From an uncultured Oscillospiraceae bacterium (lineage in GTDB: Bacteria; Bacillota; Clostridia; Oscillospirales; Oscillospiraceae), in contig CANQXG010000001.1 of assembly GCA_947627735.1 (NCBI GenBank), positions 16,406 through 80,405 of the forward strand: a stretch of DNA of 64,000 bases. The letters are read 5' to 3'. Shown here in pieces: positions 29,200 to 39,346 of the stretch; positions within the stretch are counted from its first letter, which is position 1; each line of letters opens with the position of its first letter. The translations under genes and the position numbers were made by a program. The notes under the pieces were generated by a model. That model saw only the letters and a list, made by a program, of their open reading frames with translations. It made no database searches and was not told the DNA's origin.

Positions 29200-32100
29200 T
29201 CAATTCGCGCGGAAATACTCCACCGCGGAGCGGAACAGACCCATGTCGTACGCTCCGGGAACGTTCTTGTAAAGGTGCTGGCCCACCCGCTCGGAGTGGC
29301 CCATCTTCCCCAGCACTCGCCCATCGGGACTGGTGATGCCCTCGATGGCATAGACGGAGCCGTTGGGGTTGTGGGCAGTGTCCATGGAGGGCACGCCGGC
29401 CAGATCCACGTACTGGGTGGCGATCTGTCCGTTTTCTGCCAGGGCGCGCACCGTTTCCTCCGAGGCCAAAAACCGGCCCTCGCCGTGGGAGATGGGCACG
29501 CAGTACACCTGCCCCGGCTCCGTGGCGGCCAGCCAGGGGGACTTGTTGGAGGCCACCCGGGTGCGCACGATCCTGGACTGGTGGCGGCCGATGGTGTTGT
29601 AGCTCAATGTGGGGCAGTTTTCGTCGGTGTCCATGATCTTTCCGAAAGGCACCAGGCCCAGCTTGATAAGCGCCTGGAAGCCGTTGCAGATGCCCAGCAT
29701 CAGCCCGTCCCGCTGCTCCAAAAGCCTCGTCACCTGCTCCCGCACCGGGCCGCCCCGGAAGAAGGCGGCGATGAACTTGGCGCTGCCCTCCGGCTCGTCG
29801 CCGCCGGAGAAGCCGCCGGGGAGCACGATCATCTGGGCGCGGGCGATGGCCCCGGCGGCCTGCTCGATGCTCCGGGCGGTGTCCGCCGCGGTCAGGTTGC
29901 GCACCACCAGGATCTCCGCCTCGCCGCCGGCCTCGGTCACGGCCCTGGCGGTGTCATACTCGCAGTTGGTGCCCGGGAACACGGGGATCAGGACCCGGGG
30001 CCTGGCGTGCCTCACCGCCGGCGCGGTGCGCTCCTTGGCGGCATAGGAAAACGCCTCCACGGCGCCGGTCTCACCGGTACGGGTGGGATATACGTCCTCC
30101 AGCACGGCCTCGTTCAGGGCCAGCAGCTCGTCGATGGGCGCGGCGTCGCCACCCAGGGCGATGACCGGCTCGGCACTGGTAACGCCGATCTTCATGGCGC
30201 AGCCGCAGTCCACTTCTTCCGACAGCTCCGCCACGATGGCATGGGGCCAGGGGGCATACCAGTCAAACTCTGCGTTCCCGTCCATGGCAAAGCCCACGCG
30301 GTTGCCGAAGCTCATCTTCATCACGGCCTCGGCCACGCCGTTCTCCACCGCCCACGCGGCCTTGACCTTGCCGGCCCGGCACAGGCCGTGGAAGGTCTCC
30401 CAGGCGGCTTTCCGGCTCTCCGCAGTGGGATTGCCCGCGAACAGGTACACCGGATGTCCGGCTTCCTTGAACTCGGGGGACAGCACCTCCCCCGCTTTTA
30501 CGGGGGCGATGGCGAAGGAGATCAGCGTGGGGGGAACGTCCTTGTCCATGAACGAGCCGGACATGGAGTCCTTGCCGCCGATGGCGGCGGCCCCCAGCTC
30601 CAGCTGGGCGTCCAGTGCCCCCAGCAGAGCCTGGAAGGGCTTGCCCCAGCGCTCCGGATCGTCCCGCAGCTTCTCGAAAAACTCCTGGAAGGTCAGGTAC
30701 GCGTCTTTATAGTCCGCGCCGGCGGCCACGATCTTGGCCACCGAGGTGACCACCGCGTGGCAGGCCCCCTCGTAGGGGTCGGCGCTCATCCAGTCCGGGT
30801 CGCAGCCCCAGGCCATGACGCTGGCCTGATCCGTGTGCTGCCCCGGCAGCACCGGCAGCAGCGCCGCCATGGCCTGGGCCGGAGTGGTCTGGGTCCGGCC
30901 GCCGAAGGGCATGAGCACGCTGCCCGCGCCGATGGAGCCGTCGAACCGCTCGGTCAAGCCCCGCCGGGAGCCGCATTTCAGACTGCCGGCCATATCCCGC
31001 AGGGAGCTGAACCGGGCCTGGCCCAGCGCGGCCCGGTCGGTCGCGGGCACACGCACCGCGGCGTGCTTCACCGCGCCGTTGGTGTTGAGGAATGCCCGGC
31101 TCAGGTCGGCGATGGTCCTCCCCTTCCAGGTCATCACCATCCGGGGGCTTTCCGTGACCACGGCCACCTGATAGGCCTCCAGGTTCTCCGCCTGGGCGGC
31201 GGCGATGAACGCCTCCGCGTCGGAGCGGGCCACCACCACGGCCATGCGCTCCTGGCTCTCGGATATGGCCAGCTCCGTGCCGTCCAGGCCCTCGTATTTC
31301 TTGCGCACCGCGTCCAGATCGATGGCCAGGCCGTCCGCCAGCTCGCCGATGGCCACGCTGACGCCGCCGGCGCCGAAGTCGTTGCAGCGCTTTATCATCC
31401 TGGTGACGTCCCCGTCCCGGAAGAGCCGCTGGATCTTCCGCTCCTCGGGGGCGTTGCCCTTTTGCACCTCGGAGGCCATGGTCTGCAGGGATTTGGTGTT
31501 GTGGCTCTTGGACGAGCCGGTGGCGCCGCCGATGCCGTCCCGGCCGGTGCGGCCGCCCAGCAGGATCACCACGTCCCCGGGCACAGGCTCCTCCCGGCGC
31601 ACGTTCTCCGCCGGGGCCGCCGCCACCACCACGCCGCACTCCAGCCGCTTGGCCACATACCCCTCGTGGTACATCTCCGCCACATGGCCGGTGGCCAGGC
31701 CGATCTGGTTGCCGTAGGAGGAATAGCCCGCCGCGGCGGTCTGGGCCAACTTCCTCTGGGGCAGCTTTCCGGGCAGGGTCCTATCCAGCGCCGCCCGGGG
31801 GTCGCCGCCGCCGGTGACCCGCATGGCCTGGTGCACGTAGGCCCGGCCCGACAGGGGGTCCCGGATGCAGCCGCCGATGCAGGTGGCCGCGCCGCCGAAG
31901 GGTTCGATCTCCGTGGGGTGGTTGTGGGTCTCGTTTTTGAACATCAAAAGCCAGTCCTGCGTCTGGCCGTCCACCTGGGCGGGCACATGGATGGAGCAGG
32001 CGTTGATCTCCTCGCTCTCGTCCAGCTCGGGAAGCAGGCCCCGCTTTTTCAGCACCTTGGTGCCCAAGGTGGCGATGTCCATCAGGGTCTGCGGCCGCGC

Positions 32101-32898
32101 GGCGGCCTTCTCGGGCCCGTAGACTTCCTCCCGGGCCGCCAGATACCGCTCATAGGACGATCGCACCGCACAGTCGGCGATGTCCACGTCGTCGATGTGG
32201 GTGGAGAAGGTGGTGTGGCGGCAGTGGTCGGACCAGTAGGTGTCCACCACCCGCACCTCGGTGATGGTGGGGTCCCGGTGCTCCTCGCCCTTAAAATAAT
32301 CCTGCAGGAACTTCAGGTCGTCCAGGTCCATGGCCAGGCCCAGCTCGTCCAGCAGGGCCGCCAGGGCCGGCTCGTCCATGGCGGTGAAGCCCTCCACCGT
32401 CCGGACGTGGTCCGGCACGGCGTAGGTCCGCTCCAGGGTCCGGGGCTTGTCCATGGAGGCCCGGCGGCTCTCCACCGGGTTGATGACGTAGCCGGCGATG
32501 CGCTCCACATCCTCAGCCGTCAGCGCGCCCCGCAGCAGATACACCTTGGCGTAGGACACCAGCGGCCTCTCCGCCCCGGCCATGAGCTGGATGCACTGGG
32601 CGGCGGAGTCGGCCCGCTGGTCGAACTGCCCCGGCAGGGCCTCCACGGCCAGCACCGTCCACTGCCCCTCCGGGGCGGGGAACATCTCGTCGTAGGTCCG
32701 GTCCACCTGAGGCTCGGAAAACACCACGCTTTTTGCCCGCTCAAAGACCTCCCGGTCGATGTGGTCCACATCGTACCGGTTCAGAATGCGCACTTCCTCC
32801 AGGGCCTTCACCCCCAGGAAGTCCCGCAGATCGGCCAGCAGGCCGGCGCTCTCCGGGGACACGCCCGGCTTTTTTTCTACATATATCCGATAGACCAT
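29200..32898 (-). CDS. purL: Phosphoribosylformylglycinamidine synthase (single-chain PurL/PurQ fusion)
   Basis: 1232 aa; FKNETHNHPTEIEPFGGAATCIGG...VLIPVFPGTNCEYDTARAVTEAGG...GICNGFQALIKLGL. Confidence 0.96.
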   Translation of the reverse strand: MVYRIYVEKKPGVSPESAGLLADLRDFLGVKALEEVRILNRYDVDHIDREVFERAKSVVFSEPQVDRTYDEMFPAPEGQWTVLAVEALPGQFDQRADSAAQCIQLMAGAERPLVSYAKVYLLRGALTAEDVERIAGYVINPVESRRASMDKPRTLERTYAVPDHVRTVEGFTAMDEPALAALLDELGLAMDLDDLKFLQDYFKGEEHRDPTITEVRVVDTYWSDHCRHTTFSTHIDDVDIADCAVRSSYERYLAAREEVYGPEKAAARPQTLMDIATLGTKVLKKRGLLPELDESEEINACSIHVPAQVDGQTQDWLLMFKNETHNHPTEIEPFGGAATCIGGCIRDPLSGRAYVHQAMRVTGGGDPRAALDRTLPGKLPQRKLAQTAAAGYSSYGNQIGLATGHVAEMYHEGYVAKRLECGVVVAAAPAENVRREEPVPGDVVILLGGRTGRDGIGGATGSSKSHNTKSLQTMASEVQKGNAPEERKIQRLFRDGDVTRMIKRCNDFGAGGVSVAIGELADGLAIDLDAVRKKYEGLDGTELAISESQERMAVVVARSDAEAFIAAAQAENLEAYQVAVVTESPRMVMTWKGRTIADLSRAFLNTNGAVKHAAVRVPATDRAALGQARFSSLRDMAGSLKCGSRRGLTERFDGSIGAGSVLMPFGGRTQTTPAQAMAALLPVLPGQHTDQASVMAWGCDPDWMSADPYEGACHAVVTSVAKIVAAGADYKDAYLTFQEFFEKLRDDPERWGKPFQALLGALDAQLELGAAAIGGKDSMSGSFMDKDVPPTLISFAIAPVKAGEVLSPEFKEAGHPVYLFAGNPTAESRKAAWETFHGLCRAGKVKAAWAVENGVAEAVMKMSFGNRVGFAMDGNAEFDWYAPWPHAIVAELSEEVDCGCAMKIGVTSAEPVIALGGDAAPIDELLALNEAVLEDVYPTRTGETGAVEAFSYAAKERTAPAVRHARPRVLIPVFPGTNCEYDTARAVTEAGGEAEILVVRNLTAADTARSIEQAAGAIARAQMIVLPGGFSGGDEPEGSAKFIAAFFRGGPVREQVTRLLEQRDGLMLGICNGFQALIKLGLVPFGKIMDTDENCPTLSYNTIGRHQSRIVRTRVASNKSPWLAATEPGQVYCVPISHGEGRFLASEETVRALAENGQIATQYVDLAGVPSMDTAHNPNGSVYAIEGITSPDGRVLGKMGHSERVGQHLYKNVPGAYDMGLFRSAVEYFRAN

Positions 32899-32908
32899 AT
32901 ATCCTCTC

Positions 32909-34177
32909 TCAGTCCGCCAGCGCCTTCATGGCCCTGGCTCCGATGTCACGGCGATAATAGGCGTTGCCGAAGTGGACCTTCTCCGCGTCGGCATAGGCCG
33001 CGGCGATGGCCGCGGGCAGGCTCTCCGCCACGGCGGTGACGCCCAGCACCCGACCGCCGCTGGTCAGCAGCTTTCCGTCCGTCAGCTTCGCCCCGGCCAC
33101 GTACACCTGGGCGGTCAGCCCCGCGTCATAGGTGATCTCATAGCCCTTTTCATAGTGCTCCGGGTATCCGTCGCTGGCCAGGATGACGCAGCAGGCGTGC
33201 TTTTCGGAAAAGCGCACCTCGGTCTTATCCAGCGTCCCGTTGCGGCAGGCCATCATCACGGTCAGCAGGTCCGACTCCATCAGCGGCAGCACCACCTGGG
33301 TTTCCGGGTCGCCGAAGCGGCAGTTGTACTCGATCACCTTCGGCCCGTCGGGGGTGAGCATCAGCCCAAAGTAGAGGCAGCCTTTGAAGGGCCGGCCCTC
33401 CGCCGCCATGGCGGCGATGGTGGGCTGGAAGATGGTCTGCATGCACACGTCTGCGATCTCGTCGGTGTAATAGGGGTTGGGGGCCACGGTGCCCATGCCG
33501 CCGGTGTTGAGGCCCTCGTCGCCGTCGTGTGCCCGCTTGTGGTCCATGGAGGACACCATGGGTTTGACCGTTTTCCCGTCGGTGAAGGCCAGCACGGACA
33601 CCTCCGGGCCGGTCAAAAACTCCTCCACCACGATCCGGTCGCCGCTGGCGCCGAATTTTTTGTCCTCCATGATGGACTTCACGGCCTCCTCGGCCTCGGC
33701 GTGGGTCTGGGCGATCAGCACGCCCTTTCCCAGGGCCAGGCCGTCGGCCTTCACCACCGTGGGCAGCGGGGCGGTCCGCACATATCCAAGCGCCGCCGCC
33801 GCGTCGTCGAACACCTCGTAGCGGGCGGTGGGGATGGCGTACTTTTTCATCAGCTCCTTGGCGAACACCTTGCTGCCCTCGATGACGGCGGCCTTCTTAT
33901 CCGGCCCGAAGCATGGCACCCCCGCCGCCTCCAGGGCGTCCACCATCCCCAGGGCCAGGGGGTCGTCCGGGGTGACCACGGCGAAGTCGATGGCGTTTTC
34001 CTTTGCAAAGCGCACCGCGCCGTCAATGTCCTTCGCGCCCACGTCCACGCACACCGCGTCCGCGGCGATGCCCCCGTTGCCGGGCAGGGCGTAGACCGTC
34101 TCCACGGCGGGGTTTTCTTTCAGCTTGCGGATGACGGCGTGTTCCCGGCCGCCGCTGCCGATGACCATGAGTTTCAT
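32909..34177 (-). CDS. purD: Phosphoribosylamine--glycine ligase
   Basis: MKLMVIGSGGREHAVIRKLKENPAVETVYALPGNGG. Confidence 0.96.
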   Translation of the reverse strand: MKLMVIGSGGREHAVIRKLKENPAVETVYALPGNGGIAADAVCVDVGAKDIDGAVRFAKENAIDFAVVTPDDPLALGMVDALEAAGVPCFGPDKKAAVIEGSKVFAKELMKKYAIPTARYEVFDDAAAALGYVRTAPLPTVVKADGLALGKGVLIAQTHAEAEEAVKSIMEDKKFGASGDRIVVEEFLTGPEVSVLAFTDGKTVKPMVSSMDHKRAHDGDEGLNTGGMGTVAPNPYYTDEIADVCMQTIFQPTIAAMAAEGRPFKGCLYFGLMLTPDGPKVIEYNCRFGDPETQVVLPLMESDLLTVMMACRNGTLDKTEVRFSEKHACCVILASDGYPEHYEKGYEITYDAGLTAQVYVAGAKLTDGKLLTSGGRVLGVTAVAESLPAAIAAAYADAEKVHFGNAYYRRDIGARAMKALAD

Positions 34178-34202
34178 AGGTTTCTTCTCCTGCCTCCAAA
34201 TC

Positions 34203-35786
34203 TTATTCCCACGCGCCTGTTTCCAGATATTTCTTCGCCCGGCGCTCCGCCTTGGCCACGAGCGCGGCGTCAAAGCCCATCAGCCCCAACAGCCGGATGG
34301 CGTTCCGGGACCGGGCCGGTCCCTCCCGGAGCCGGTAGTCGAACTGCATCGAATCCTCGCCCACCGTCTCCGCAAAGTGGCACATCCGGCACTTCCCCGC
34401 CAGCAGGGCGCACAACTCCAGATCGTGGGTGGCCGCCAGGCACAGGACCCCCGCGTCAAAGAGCGTCTCCAAAATGGCGCTTGACGCCGCGATGCGCTCG
34501 GCGGTGTTGGTGCCCCGCAGGACCTCGTCCACCACGCATAGGACGGGCCGTTCCCTCTCCGCCGCCGTCAGGATGCGGCGGATGGACTTGATCTCCGTGA
34601 CGTAATAACTCTCCCCCGCCAGCAGATCGTCCTCCAGGGCCATGGACGAATAGAGGGTAAACACGCCGCCTTGGTAACTCTCCGCCGCCGCCGTACACAG
34701 GCTCTGGGCCAGCAGGACGTTCAAAAGCGCGGTACGCAGATAGGTGCTTTTGCCGGAGGCATTGGAGCCGGTGAGCAGCATGGGGCCGCCCAGGTCCAGA
34801 TCGTTGGGCACAGCGGCGTCCAGCAGCGGGTGGACCATGCCCCGGATGTGCAGCTGGGCCGAGCCGTCAAAGGCGATGTCCGGCACGGCGTACACCTCCA
34901 TGCTCTTGCGCCAGGAGGCCGCCGCGATGGCCGTATCCAGCCGTCCCAGGCCCTCGATGACGGCCATCAGGTCCTTTTGGTTGGCCCACAGCTTGTTCTT
35001 CAGATATTCATAGGTGATAAGGTCCAGCAAGAGCAGCGAGGCCAGCAGGTCCCCCACGTTGCCGGTATCCATGCCAGAAATGCCGCCGGTACGCAGCACG
35101 AACCGCAGCTTTTTCAACGCCTCGTAGGCCCCCGCCAGTTCCCGGTCCAGGTCCGGCGCGCCCAGCTTTTGGACCCGCCGCAGGGCGAACACCTCCGCCA
35201 CCGAGTAGTTGAGGGTGTCAAACTCCCGACGCACCCGCCGCAGCATGAACTCCCGGAGCGCCATATTGAAGGACATGAGCAATATCGCCGCCATGATCGG
35301 AACGACGCCCAGCACTCCCAGCACAAGGCTGGCCACGAACGCTACCGACAGGGTCACATAGAGGCCAAACAGGCTCCGTCCCCCGGCATCCGGCGCGAAC
35401 GCCGTGCAGAGGTCCGACCGCCGGGTCCGGCCCAGTTTGTCCAAAATGGCCTGGACCTCCAGCCGCTTTTCCGGCCGGGCCTCCATGAACGCGATGAGCC
35501 TGGCCCGGCGGCCGTATTCCTCCCCGGTCAGGGCGGGGTGGCGCAGGGTGTCGTAAAGCACCTGCTCCCCCGGCGTGGACAGGCCCGGATCGATGCGCCG
35601 GAACACCCGGTCCATATCCAGGTCGTGCCAGGTGACATCATCCACGCTGTAACCGTCCTCCCGCTCCCGGCGGTAGTCCGACCAGGCCCGGATGCGCTCC
35701 ATGTCCCCGCCGGTAAAGTACACGTCCGGCCTCTTTCCGAAGGCCGCCTCCAGCCGGCGCCGACGCTTTTTCTCCTGCCCGAACAC
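34203..35786 (-). CDS. MutS-like ATPase domain protein with predicted TM segments, no mismatch-recognition domain
   Basis: LTGSNASGKSTYLRTALLNVLLAQSLCTAAAE...CVVDEVLRGTNTAERIAAS; hydrophobic LFGLYVTLSVAFVASLVLGVLGVVPIMAAILL. The long ORF to 36074 overlaps purH; start taken as GTG at 35786. Confidence 0.78.
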   Translation of the reverse strand: MFGQEKKRRRRLEAAFGKRPDVYFTGGDMERIRAWSDYRREREDGYSVDDVTWHDLDMDRVFRRIDPGLSTPGEQVLYDTLRHPALTGEEYGRRARLIAFMEARPEKRLEVQAILDKLGRTRRSDLCTAFAPDAGGRSLFGLYVTLSVAFVASLVLGVLGVVPIMAAILLMSFNMALREFMLRRVRREFDTLNYSVAEVFALRRVQKLGAPDLDRELAGAYEALKKLRFVLRTGGISGMDTGNVGDLLASLLLLDLITYEYLKNKLWANQKDLMAVIEGLGRLDTAIAAASWRKSMEVYAVPDIAFDGSAQLHIRGMVHPLLDAAVPNDLDLGGPMLLTGSNASGKSTYLRTALLNVLLAQSLCTAAAESYQGGVFTLYSSMALEDDLLAGESYYVTEIKSIRRILTAAERERPVLCVVDEVLRGTNTAERIAASSAILETLFDAGVLCLAATHDLELCALLAGKCRMCHFAETVGEDSMQFDYRLREGPARSRNAIRLLGLMGFDAALVAKAERRAKKYLETGAWE

Positions 35787-35788
35787 GG

Positions 35789-36967
35789 TCAGTGGTGGAA
35801 CAGCCGCATGCCTGTGAAGGCCATGACGATGCCGTACTTGTCCGCGGTCTCGATCACGTTGTCGTCCCGGATGCTGCCGCCCGGCTCGGCGATATAGGCC
35901 ACGCCGGACTTGCGGGCGCGCTCCACGTTGTCCCCGAAGGGGAAGAAGGCGTCGCTGCCCACGGTGACGCCGGACTGGGTGGCCAGCCACGCCTTTTTTT
36001 CCGCGGCGGTCAGCGGCTCGGGCCGGCTGGTGAACACGTTCTGCCACGCCCCGTCGGCAAGCACATCCTCCCACTCGTCGGAGATGTACACGTCGATGGC
36101 GTTGTCCCGGTCCGGCCGGCGGATATCCGCCCTGAAGGGCAGGGAGAGCACCTTTTCGTGCTGGCGCAGGTACCAGTTGTCCGCCTTGTTGCCGGCCAGG
36201 CGTGTGCAGTGGATACGGCTCTGCTGGCCGGCGCCCACGCCGATGGCCTGTCCGTCCTTCACATAGCAGACGGAGTTGGACTGGGTGTACTTCAAAGTGA
36301 TGAGGGCCACGGTCATGTCGATGACCGCCTCGGGGGGCAGGGTCTTGTTCTTGGTCACGATGTTGGAAAACACGTCCGCCGTGACCTTGTAGTCGTTCCG
36401 CCCCTGCTGGAAGGTGACGCCGAACACGTCCTTGCGCTCTACCGGGGCGGGGACGTAGGCGGGGTCGATCCTGACCACGTTATAATTGCCCTTTTTCTTC
36501 GTCTTGAGGATGGCCAATGCCCCGTCGGTGTAGCCCGGGGCGATGACGCCGTCGGACACCTCCGCCTTCAGGTACCGGGCCGTGGCCTCGTCGCATACCT
36601 CGGACAGCGCCGCCCAGTCGCCGTAGGAACTCATCCGGTCCGCGCCCCTGGCCCGGATATAGGCGCAGGCGATGGGACTCAGCTCCGCGTCGGGGTCCAC
36701 GAAATAGATCTTCCTGTCCGTTTCGGACAGGGGCTTTCCCACGGCGGCTCCCGCTGGGGAGACGTGCTTGAAGCTGGCGGCGGCGGGCAGGCCCGTGGCC
36801 TCGGAGAGTTCCTTCACCAGCTGCCAGGAGTTGAACGCGTCCAGCAGGTTGATGTAGCCCGGCTTGCCGTTGAGCACCTCTATGGGCAGGTCGCTGCCGT
36901 CGGACATAAAGATGCAGGAGGGCTTCTGGTTAGGGTTGCAGCCGTATTTCAGTTCCAGTTGGTTCAT
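35789..36967 (-). CDS. AICAR transformylase (PurH-type formyltransferase domain as a separate protein)
   Basis: LELKYGCNPNQKPSCIFM...VLNGKPGYINLLDAFNSWQLVKEL...AGQQSRIHCTRLAGNKAD...SDAFFPFGDNVERA. Confidence 0.92.
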   Translation of the reverse strand: MNQLELKYGCNPNQKPSCIFMSDGSDLPIEVLNGKPGYINLLDAFNSWQLVKELSEATGLPAAASFKHVSPAGAAVGKPLSETDRKIYFVDPDAELSPIACAYIRARGADRMSSYGDWAALSEVCDEATARYLKAEVSDGVIAPGYTDGALAILKTKKKGNYNVVRIDPAYVPAPVERKDVFGVTFQQGRNDYKVTADVFSNIVTKNKTLPPEAVIDMTVALITLKYTQSNSVCYVKDGQAIGVGAGQQSRIHCTRLAGNKADNWYLRQHEKVLSLPFRADIRRPDRDNAIDVYISDEWEDVLADGAWQNVFTSRPEPLTAAEKKAWLATQSGVTVGSDAFFPFGDNVERARKSGVAYIAEPGGSIRDDNVIETADKYGIVMAFTGMRLFHH

Positions 36968-36979
36968 ACTCTCTCCCTC

Positions 36980-37687
36980 TCAGTCAGTGTGCTTGTTGAC
37001 GATCACCGTGTCCCGCTCCCCCGTCGCCAGGTCGATATAGGACACGTACAGGGACACCTTGTTGTCCTCGTTCAGCCCCGCCCAGACCTGGTCCGCCAGG
37101 GTCCTGGCGTCGGGGGCGTCAAAGGTCACGGGCGCCGGCTCCCCCACGTAGGAGGGCAGCGGCTCGCCGTCCGCGGCATAGGTGTGGATGATGTGGGCCA
37201 GGCCCGCCTGAGGCTTGTCGTACTCGTAAAAATACCGGCAGCAGCAGGCCGGGTCTCCGTCCAGGCTTTTGAGGATGGACAGCTTATAGCTGCCGTCCGG
37301 AGCCGCCAGCCCGGAGATGCGGGGGGTCCAGTTGGGTCCGTCCGGCTCAAAGGTGCGGGTGCGCAGGGCGGCGGCAAAGGTCTGCCCTGCCAGCAGCGCG
37401 TCCCGGATAGTGTCGGTCTGGTCGCCGTTGGTGACCACGGTGTCCCTCCCCACCACCCGCACCGGGTGATAGATGATCAGGCTGGGGTCGGACATCTTGG
37501 CCGGGTCGTGGGCCTGGGTGCGGATGCCGTCGTCGGTGGCGACGAACACCCGGTTGCGGCTGTTGACGCTGCGGCCCATGATGAAATAGACGATCACCGC
37601 CTTTTTATCATCGGCGCTCCGGCCCAGGGCGATGCCCCGGCCGGGATAGGTCCTCTCGCTCAAATAGGCTTTCAGATCAGTCGGCAT
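36980..37687 (-). CDS. IMP cyclohydrolase, PurO-like stand-alone
   Basis: LSERTYPGRGIALGRSADDKKAVIVYFIMGRSVNSRNRVFV...; separate from the transformylase. Confidence 0.85.
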   Translation of the reverse strand: MPTDLKAYLSERTYPGRGIALGRSADDKKAVIVYFIMGRSVNSRNRVFVATDDGIRTQAHDPAKMSDPSLIIYHPVRVVGRDTVVTNGDQTDTIRDALLAGQTFAAALRTRTFEPDGPNWTPRISGLAAPDGSYKLSILKSLDGDPACCCRYFYEYDKPQAGLAHIIHTYAADGEPLPSYVGEPAPVTFDAPDARTLADQVWAGLNEDNKVSLYVSYIDLATGERDTVIVNKHTD

Positions 37688-38297
37688 GTTCTTTCCTTTC
37701 TGCGATCTGGGCGGCGACCATCTCTGCCGCCTGGGGCAGGATGATCCACTCCGCCTGTTCCATGACCCGCCGCTGCAGTGTCTGCGGCGTGTCTCCGTCG
37801 GCCACCAGCACGGGTTTCTGGGCGATGATCCGCCCCCCGTCGGGGATCTCGTTGACAAAATGCACCGTGGCGCCGGTGACCTTCACGCCCCGCTTCAGGG
37901 CCTCCTCGTGGACCTTCAGGCCGTAATAGCCCTTGCCGCAGAAGGACGGGACCAGCGCCGGGTGGACGTTCAAAATGCGCTCCGGGAACCGGTCGGTGAA
38001 GTCCTTGCTCAGGATGCTCATAAACCCCGCCAGCACGATCATCTCCGCGCCGGCCCGGTCGAGCGCCTCCAGGATGGCCGCCTCGAAAGCCGCCTGGCCG
38101 CCCAGCTCCTTCTTGGAGCAGACCACCGACGGCACGCCGGCCTTTTCCGCCCGGGTCAGGGCGTAGGCGTCCGGCTGGCTGGACACCACCAGCACGATCT
38201 GGCCATGGGGCAGCTTTCCCGCCGCCTGGGCGTCCAGCAGGGCCTGCAGATTGGTGCCGCCGCCGGAGACGAACACGGCGATGCGCGTTCTCGTCAT
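37677..38297 (-). CDS. purN: Phosphoribosylglycinamide formyltransferase
   Basis: RIAVFVSGGGTNLQALLDAQ...ILNVHPALVPSFCGKGYYG...GATVHFVNEIPDGGRII. Confidence 0.95.
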   Translation of the reverse strand: MTRTRIAVFVSGGGTNLQALLDAQAAGKLPHGQIVLVVSSQPDAYALTRAEKAGVPSVVCSKKELGGQAAFEAAILEALDRAGAEMIVLAGFMSILSKDFTDRFPERILNVHPALVPSFCGKGYYGLKVHEEALKRGVKVTGATVHFVNEIPDGGRIIAQKPVLVADGDTPQTLQRRVMEQAEWIILPQAAEMVAAQIAERKEHAD

Positions 38298-39346
38298 AGA
38301 AGCTGCACCCTCTCTCCGTCCTCGCCGGCCACGATCCGGCCCAGCTCATAGGCCTCCTCCCCGCCGGCCCGCAGCACCGCCAGGGCCTTCTCCCCGTCTT
38401 CGGCGGCCACGGTAACGGTCATGCCCACGCCCATGTTGAAGGTGTTGAACATGTCCCGCTCCGGGATGTTCCCCTCCTTTTGGATGAGGCCGAATATGGC
38501 GGGCGTGCGCACCGCCTTCTTCTCGATGGCGGCGGCCAGCCCCTCCGGGATGCTCCGGGGGATGTTCTCATAAAACCCGCCGCCGGTGATGTGGCTGACG
38601 CCCTTCACGGTCACGGCCTCCATCAGGGCCAGCACGGGCTTGACATAGATGCGCGTGGGCGCCAGCAGGGCCTCGCCCAGGGTCATGCCCAGCTCCTCCC
38701 GGTACTCTCCCAGGACCCGGGGCCGCTCGTCCAGGCCGAACACCTTCCGCACCAGGGAGAAGCCGTTGGAGTGCACCCCGCTGGAGGGCAGGGCCAGCAG
38801 CACGTCCCCGGGCTGGGTGGCAGCGTTGTCCAGGATCTTGCTCTTGTCCACCACGCCCACGGTGAAGCCCGCCAGGTCGTAGTCGTCCGAGTCCATGACA
38901 CCGGGGTGCTCGGCGGTCTCCCCGCCCACCAGGGCGCATCCGGCCCGGACGCAGCCCTCCGCCACCCCCGCCACGATGGCGGCGATGCGCTCGGGCACGT
39001 TTTTTCCGCAGGCGATATAGTCCAGGAAGATCAGCGGCTTTGCCCCGGCGCAGACCACGTCGTTGACGCACATGGCCACGCAGTCGATGCCCACGGTGTC
39101 GTGCTTGTCCATATACTGGGCCAGCTTCAGCTTCGTGCCCACGCCGTCGGTGCCGGAGATGAGCACCGGGTGCTCCATGCCCCCCAGGTCCGGCTCAAAC
39201 AGCCCGCCGAACCCGCCGATGTCCCCCAGCACCCCGGGGATGCGGGTGCGGGCGATGTGCTTTTTCATCCGCTCCACGGACTCGTACCCGGCGGTGATGT
39301 CCACGCCGGCGGCGGCGTAGCTGGCGGAATAGCTGTCCTTATTCAT
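38294..39346 (-). CDS. purM: Phosphoribosylformylglycinamidine cyclo-ligase
   Basis: SYAAAGVDITAGYESVERMK...LISGTDGVGTKLKLAQ...HITGGGFYENIPR. Confidence 0.96.
   Translation of the reverse strand: MNKDSYSASYAAAGVDITAGYESVERMKKHIARTRIPGVLGDIGGFGGLFEPDLGGMEHPVLISGTDGVGTKLKLAQYMDKHDTVGIDCVAMCVNDVVCAGAKPLIFLDYIACGKNVPERIAAIVAGVAEGCVRAGCALVGGETAEHPGVMDSDDYDLAGFTVGVVDKSKILDNAATQPGDVLLALPSSGVHSNGFSLVRKVFGLDERPRVLGEYREELGMTLGEALLAPTRIYVKPVLALMEAVTVKGVSHITGGGFYENIPRSIPEGLAAAIEKKAVRTPAIFGLIQKEGNIPERDMFNTFNMGVGMTVTVAAEDGEKALAVLRAGGEEAYELGRIVAGEDGERVQLL

Noticed and set aside
27676-33039. 1787-aa plus-strand ORF
   Set aside because: Antisense to fhs, guaB and purL; composition (His/Gly/Val rich, no domains) is the usual shadow ORF of high-GC3 genes.
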